From NCBI GenBank assembly GCA_002197995.1, contig NGZR01000001.1, forward strand, positions 5,518,001-5,582,000: 64,000 bases of DNA, given 5' to 3'. The position numbers and the translations under genes were made by a program. The notes beneath the pieces are model-generated. The model was not told the origin of the DNA. It made no database searches and saw only the letters and a program-made list of their open reading frames with translations. This DNA is from Gaeumannomyces sp. JS-464. Its lineage: Eukaryota; Ascomycota; Sordariomycetes; Magnaporthales; Magnaporthaceae. Below, in pieces: positions 58,547 to 64,000 of the stretch. Position 1 is the first letter of the stretch. Every line of letters starts with the position of its first letter.

Positions 58547-60030
58547 GTTCTGCGGAGGGAGGGGTTAGGTCGGGTCGGTGCTGGGTGTCACAGGGAGACT
58601 GGGGGGCGGGTTTATGCGAGCCGTGCTGACTGCTGCTGGGCCTGGTTGCAGGTCTGTCGCTGGCGCTGACCGGAGCACAGCACCGGCTGAAGCGGATTCT
58701 TTTTCTCGTTCCTCCTTCTCCCACAGCGGCAAAATAATCCGATCAGAAGGCCGGCGACCCCTGCGCACGCGCTTGCCACGTCAGGACCGTTACGTAAAGG
58801 CACGTTGGTGATAGCCTGCATCGTCATGGGGCCCGACCGGGGCGGCTGGCCCACAGGCCCCGGCGTTCAGGCATGGCCCAACCTTTCGAGACGGGGCGGT
58901 GACGACATTGGGGGGGCTCAAGGTGGAGGAACGATCGAAAGCATGGGCGGAGAGCGTCTGCGCCCCGCCTCGCGAGCAGACAAGACGTCTCTATCGGCCT
59001 AATAGGACATACGGTGATATAATTCAGCGGCTTGCCGATACGTTGACCCAACTGCGGGATCCGCCAGCAGCCAGGAACTTGGCCAGCTTGGCAGACGCGG
59101 GACGGTGAGAAAAAAAAATCGAACGAGGTTGGGCGTGGTGGCTCGGGAGAAGCCGAAGGGAGAAGATCACTTAGGAGAGGTGCATGCAGAGATAAGCGTT
59201 CAAAAGGCCGAAACCGGCTGGCTATGCATTGCCATTTCCCCGCACCGGTTTCCGTTTTCGTTTCTCGTAGTCGGTCTGGTCTGGCTAAGCCGAAGGAGTA
59301 TTCTGGTGTTGTTGAAGTAAATCTGCTAGTTCGCTCAGGCACGGCAAGCACCAGATGGCTGAAGCTGCCACCAAGAGAGCCTAGGATCAAATCAAAATGC
59401 AGACCCCACCAGCAAAGAAAGCCCCGACTCTTCAGCACTGGATCCTACTCCCGCAGCATGTCAGCCCTGTCCACAGACGACCACACACGACCACACGACC
59501 AAGGAATCACGCGTTGAGTGGAGCAGAAACATGGGCAGGGATGCGACTCGGTTCAGTGCATGTACTTGCCCCATCGAGGCCTTCTGCTGCAGCATTGGAC
59601 CCGCCCCGTCCCAACTGTGCCAACCTCGTGGAGTGCAGCTGTGCAGATAGGACCCCTGGACTGCAGCGGCGGGCTTACGCCGACCAATGGCGCGTGTCTC
59701 CTCCGGTTAGTCGGCCTTGCTCCGACTGCTCTGCTGCTGAGGGATGCGGGAAGCGCTCCTCGGCCTTGGCATCATGGGGCTGCCTTTTTCGTCTTTTCTT
59801 CGCCGTCTTTTGGTTTTCCGACTCTCTTTTTTCTTCCTTTTTTTCTCATCTCCCCGGGTCCTTCTTCTTATCACGTCTTTCTAACGCCTTTCTTACGGAC
59901 GCCCGGTTGTTGCTCTTGGTTCAGGTCGAGCACCTGCACTCTTGCTTTGCCATTCTCACTCCCGATGCTAACAACCTAGAGGAAGCTGAACTGTTTATCT
60001 ACACCACCAGCACCAGCATCGCCAGGCATC
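58547..60030. promoter_or_regulatory. Shared divergent promoter of the putative betaine gene pair
   Basis: 1,484 bp between two starts pointing away from each other. The last 250 bp before the plus-strand gene include a long T/C-rich leader tract (59782-59890). No factor site is clear by eye. Co-regulation is inferred from geometry and matching function only. Confidence 0.45.
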
Positions 60031-61693
60031 ATGACGACCACCTACATCCCGAGTCCGCCCGTGACCGCTTTGACTATGTCATCGTGGGCGGCGGCACTGC
60101 CGGATGCATCATCGCGTCGCGGCTGGCCGAGTACCTGCCCGAGAAGAAGATCCTGGTGATAGAGGGCGGCCCCAGCGACTTCATGGACGACCGCGTCCTC
60201 AAGCTGGACCAGTGGCTGGCACTGCTGGGCGGCGAGCTGGACTACGACTACCCTACCACAGAGCAGCCCATGGGCAACTCGCATATCCGCCACTCTCGCG
60301 CAAAGGTCCTGGGCGGCTGCTCGTCCCACAACACCCTTATCTCCTTCCGCCCCTTCGAGTACGACATGAAGATCTGGGAGTCCTTCGGTGTCCGCGGCTG
60401 GGACTTCGCCATGCTGATGCGCCTCATGGGAAAGCTGCGCAACTCAGTCCAGCCTGTCCATGCCCGACACCGCAACCAGCTGTGCCAGGACTGGGTCAAG
60501 GCCTGCAGCAGCGCCCTAGATATCCCCATCATCGACAACTTCAACAAGGACATCGCCGAGACGGGCGCCCTCACCCAGGGTGTTGGCTTCTTCAACGTCA
60601 GCTACAACCCGGACGACGGTCGGCGCTCCAGCGCCTCGGTCGCCTACATCCACCCCATCCTGCGTGGTGAGGAGGAGAGGCCGAATCTGACCATCCTGAC
60701 CAACGCCTGGGTCGACCGCGTCAACGTGGTCGGCGACGCCGTCACGGGCGTCAACCTGACCCTGCGTGACGGCAGCAAGCGCGTCGTCGAGCCGCGCGCC
60801 GAGATCATCCTGTGCGCCGGCGCCGTCGACACCCCGCGCCTGCTGCTGCTCTCGGGCCTGGGCCCCAAGGACCAGCTCGGCGGCCTCGGCATCCCCGCGT
60901 GCGCGACATTCCCGGCGTGGGCGAGAACCTGCTCGACCACCCGGAGTCCATCATCATGTGGGAGCTCAACAGGCCCGTGCCCAAGAACCAGACCACCATG
61001 GACTCGGACGCGGGCATCTTCCTGCGCCGCGAGACCCCCGACGCCGCCGCCCGCAGCGGTGCCACCCCGACCAACCCGCGCGCCCTGCCCGACGGCGGCG
61101 TGGCCGACGTCATGATGCATTGTTACCAGATCCCCTTCGCCCTCAACACGGCCCGCCTGGGCTGCGACGTGCCCGCCGACGGCTACGCCTTCTGCATGAC
61201 TCCCAACATCCCCCGCCCGCGCTCCCGCGGCCGCCTGTACCTGACGTCGGCCGACCCCAAGGTGAAGCCCGCGCTCGACTTCCGCTACTTTACCGACCCG
61301 GAAGGCTACGACGCCGCCACGCTCGTCTACGGCATCCGCGCCGCCCGCAAGGTGGCCGAGCAACAGCCCTTCAGGGACTGGATCAAGCGCGAGGTGGCCC
61401 CGGGGCCCTCGGCCCAGACGGACGAGGAGATCAGCGAGTACGCGCGCCGCGCCGCCCACACCGTCTACCACCCGTCGGGCACCACGCGCATGGGCGACGT
61501 CGAGTCGGACCCACTCGCCGTCGTCGACTCGCGCCTCAGGCTGCGGGGGCTGCGCGGCGTCCGCGTCGCCGACGCCGGCGTCTTCCCCACCATCACCTCC
61601 ATCAACCCCATGCTGACCGTCATGGGCATCGCCGAGCGCTGCGCCGAGATGGTGGCCGAGGACGCGGGCGTGAAGCTGCCGGCCAAGCTGTAG
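60031..61693 (+). CDS. Choline-oxidase-like GMC flavoprotein, frame-shifted twice
   Basis: Intronless, about 554 residues when two missing bases are allowed for. GMC oxidases use FAD; choline oxidase makes betaine aldehyde and then glycine betaine from choline. The FAD-binding FDYVIVGGGTAGCI lies near the N-terminus. The block LGGCSSHNTLISF holds the His that carries covalent FAD in bacterial choline oxidase. ILCAGAVDTPRLLLLSGLGP is the second GMC signature. The catalytic pair is in HTVYHPSGTTRMG (His) and SINPMLTVMGIAERCAEM (Asn). The first frame change is at 60065-60071 just before FDYV, the second at 60894-60900 before VRDIPGVGENLLDHPES. The total is divisible by three only with both corrections. 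Start 60031 is the Met closest to the FAD motif; a longer start upstream would have no Met in frame nearby. Confidence 0.85.
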
Positions 61694-62527
61694 GCCGCAC
61701 ACACGTATCCGGAAGGGCGGTGATGGGCAGGGCAAACCCGGTAGGGCGGGCCTGGGCTCGTAGGCGTGTTGTGATGCCCAACACGCTGTATCATGACTAA
61801 GGAATGTTGTGATATTGGGGTGATGTATCACGTCTGAATGTGACGATGCCATTGTCGTTTAGTTGTTTTATCATGTTTTTGTCTTTGTGGCATTTCTTAG
61901 GAGTGTCGATTTGTAGATACCCTATCGTCCTGGCGCTTCAACTTGGATTTGAGCACGCCTGGAAGGATACGAAAATTGTATTTTGGAATGTGAAATCTGG
62001 ATTGGGTATGCAAACGCCATCTTTACCATAAATAATTGCATTCATCATGGCTCGGGAGGTGGTCACCTGCATGCGTCGAGGGTGTCAAGTCGCCACAATG
62101 AGAGAGCAGATTGCTGACGCTATACTGGCAAGGATTGGTGCTTGACGACTGCGCTCGAGGACAGCTCATGCAAGACAACTTGGCTTCGTTTGTCCCTGGA
62201 ACAGATTTCCAGACGGCCAAGATGAATGATATCATTACATCGGCTTCCTACGCTCGTATGCCTCCTGGACAGCGACTCAACTCCTAAGTTTTCCCCTAGG
62301 AGGTCTTGTTGACAAGCCTCCGGCGCTGGGATCCCTTACACATTGGCACTAAAAGAAGAGGCGCAAATAGCGACCATGCCAGTTCCATCTCATATATCCA
62401 ATGAAAAAAAAACTACCTATAAAACCTTTCTAGTGTTGTCTCCTTTTTATCCGCTTTGCCCCGGCGGGCTTACGGCCCCCCGTGAAGCTGCCCAAAACGT
62501 CATCCAGGTAGTGTGGCCAACCCTCCC
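61694..62527. other. Convergent 3' intergenic region
   Basis: 834 bp between the GMC gene and the small secreted protein gene. It is AT-richer than the genes. No gene or repeat is supported. Confidence 0.4.
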
Positions 62528-62787
62528 CTATGGCCGCCCGCCCGAGGCGTCTCTGCACACGCAGGCCGAGCACGACGCGCTCAGCTGGTTCCAGAGCTCG
62601 CCGTTGACGGTGCAGTAGAAGAGCCGGTTGTCGGGCGTGCAGTAGTCCTGGACGTCGCGCGGGCACCGGATGTTCCACATCGGCGGGGGGCCTGCAGCGC
62701 GTCCCCCGCGGGCTCTTTCGCCGCCGCTACTGCTGCTCCGGGCAGCGGGGACGCCGAGGGGAGGGCGGGCAAGAGCGCCAGCAGCAT
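62528..62787 (-). CDS. Small cysteine-rich secreted protein, frame-shifted
   Basis: Candidate of about 86 residues if one missing base in the run 62685-62690 is allowed for. The start MLLALLPALPSASP looks like a short signal peptide, followed by an Ala/Pro-rich stretch. The second frame gives a compact six-Cys tail: CPRDVQDYC, LFYCTVNGELW, then SASCSACVC. Either frame alone gives half a protein; together they make a signal peptide plus a Cys-rich mature part and a length divisible by three. A Met-Lys-Val start at 62917-62919 followed by an intron is an alternative first exon, which I could not prove. Function unknown; small secreted Cys-rich proteins are often wall- or host-interaction proteins. 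Confidence is limited by size. Confidence 0.45.
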
Positions 62788-63942
62788 GCTGCTGATGATG
62801 GTTTGTGTCGTGGTGGTCTGGTGGTGGTGGGAGCTGGTCAGTTTTGGACATCAAGGGATGCTTTCCAGGGAGGGGCTGATGGTGGCGTGGAAAACAGAAG
62901 GGTGGTGCAGACCTTCATGTTGTAATAGTTGTGAACTGAGACAGGGAGGCTCTGTTTACTGGTTGTATGCCTTTTGACAAAAGGAGGATCGTCTGTGGGA
63001 TGCCGCGTCGTGGTGCCGAGGGGTGTGTAATGTCCGCCAGGCGCTCTGAGTTACCCTGCAGACTTAATGATGCGGCTGCACCGGATATCGTGGCTGATGG
63101 GCTGACGATCGGTGGAACCAGCAACCGAGGGCCCGGTAAGCTCTTTGTGACCCTTTGGTGGATGCGGTATATTCAGATGTGTCAAGGGAGTGACAGGCTA
63201 GTGGTACTCGGTCGCTCCAGTGGACGATCCTTTTTGGCCGGAAAAGGGTCGGTGATCGACCCGGCTATGATTTGTACCCGATAGAGGAGGGAACAGTTTC
63301 CCTTCTTATAATAATGAGAACAGCTCGAGGGTTGCTATTTGTGGTGGTCTTCGACTTCGGTGTGGAGCCCTAGGCTCGATCGAGTTGGTCCAAGGTATCT
63401 GGGACAGACAAGGCAGGGAGCTTATCACATGGAGCTGGCCAAGACGGCGGTGAAATCACGAGTACCGACGCTGTCGCTTGAGCTTGGGGCTGGCCTTGGT
63501 TGTAGGGAAGAGAGGCAAACAAAGGCTGGATGGAAGCGGCCCAGACTGAGCGTGTCGGGCTGGGGGGCATGTATGAACCGAGCGAAGCGGATGCAGGAGG
63601 CTCCAAGGAAGCATTTCAAGGTTCGGAGGGAGGGATGGGGCAAATGCTACGTTTTGATATTGCCCTCCAGCCCTGAGGCAAGGAGCCGGCAGAAGATTGC
63701 GGGACCTCGGCGTGGAATGGCTTCAGAATTTCCGGCCGGGCGTTTGGTCAGTTGGGCCCGGCTTGGACGTCGAGCGGACCGGTGCTTTAAATTGGTCCGG
63801 TGTCACGGTGTGTATGCACACTTACAGGTATCCACTAGCCTGGCTACCTTGAAAAATGGAGGGTGGGACGATATACATCCGGTTTGGTGGCATCTGTTGG
63901 GAGTCTGGAACCTGCAAGGCCGCGGCTTCGGAACTTGCTGGG

Positions 63943-63978
<36 letters not shown>

Positions 63979-64000
63979 AATGTCAAAAAAGAAATACAAG
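62788..64000. other. End of window, promoter side of the small secreted protein
   Basis: About 1.2 kb with no supported gene. It ends in a long G run listed separately. Confidence 0.4.
63944..63977. repeat. 34-base G homopolymer
   Basis: Uninterrupted run of 34 G, 23 bases before the end of the window, followed by A-rich sequence. A natural G run of this length is rare, and it could form a G-quadruplex. Collapse or dropout at a contig end is at least as likely. Confidence 0.9.

Noticed and set aside
60644..61852. Open frame of 402 codons on the minus strand
   Set aside because: Antisense shadow of the GMC gene; composition follows GC bias and no motif is present.

Overview
The window looks like a piece of a filamentous ascomycete (Pezizomycotina) chromosome, most likely a sordariomycete. 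The genes carry short GT-AG introns (47-274 bp). Coding regions are GC-rich, leaders are pyrimidine-rich, and the gene content is typically fungal: Ada2, Erg28, TPR/U-box CHIP, NIPA-type transporter, CBM18 chitin deacetylase, AA12 dehydrogenase. I recognise 23 protein genes. I see no rRNA, convincing tRNA, CRISPR array or intact transposon.

Layout: 1-1190 (-) 3' part of an MFS sugar transporter; 1856-3286 (-) seven-TM membrane protein; 5305-7780 (+) TM9/EMP70 protein; 9348-10623 (+) YeeE/YedE-type sulfur transporter; 11091-11604 (-) RidA protein; 12342-14622 (-) Arp9-like actin-related protein; 15479-16794 (+) R3H protein; 17095-18714 (-) AA12 PQQ dehydrogenase; 20990-22225 (+) single-pass membrane protein; 22486-24396 (-) Ada2; 25249-26585 (+) galactose-1-phosphate uridylyltransferase; 26713-27373 (-) Erg28; 27818-28897 (+) 3-ketoacyl-CoA reductase; 29868-34225 (+) Nup157/170 nucleoporin; 35013-38659 (+) DDB1; 39103-40238 (+) Rieske protein; 44504-45740 (+) secreted Asn-rich protein; 46563-48141 (-) chitin deacetylase; 51318-53856 (+) NIPA-like Mg transporter; 54936-56035 (-) CHIP-like ligase; 57038-58546 (-) betaine aldehyde dehydrogenase-like; 60031-61693 (+) choline-oxidase-like GMC flavoprotein; 62528-62787 (-) small cysteine-rich secreted protein.

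Most of this is housekeeping: chromatin (Arp9, Ada2), DNA repair/ubiquitin (DDB1, CHIP), nuclear pore, respiration, sterol and fatty-acid synthesis. Two head-to-head pairs make functional sense. The choline oxidase-like and betaine aldehyde dehydrogenase-like genes would form a complete two-step choline-to-glycine-betaine route. Erg28 and the 3-ketoacyl-CoA reductase are both ER lipid-synthesis components 444 bp apart. A third theme is the cell surface: AA12 enzyme and chitin deacetylase with probable GPI signals, and two secreted proteins.

The strongest unexpected signal is technical. Ten of the 23 genes carry one or two single-base frame shifts (12 in all, 9 deletion-like and 3 insertion-like), mostly in or beside short homopolymers, with conserved protein on both sides. 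This looks like consensus sequence error, not gene death. A 34-base G run near the end of the window adds to that suspicion. I found no clear undescribed system; the best candidates for follow-up are the betaine pair and the small secreted protein.
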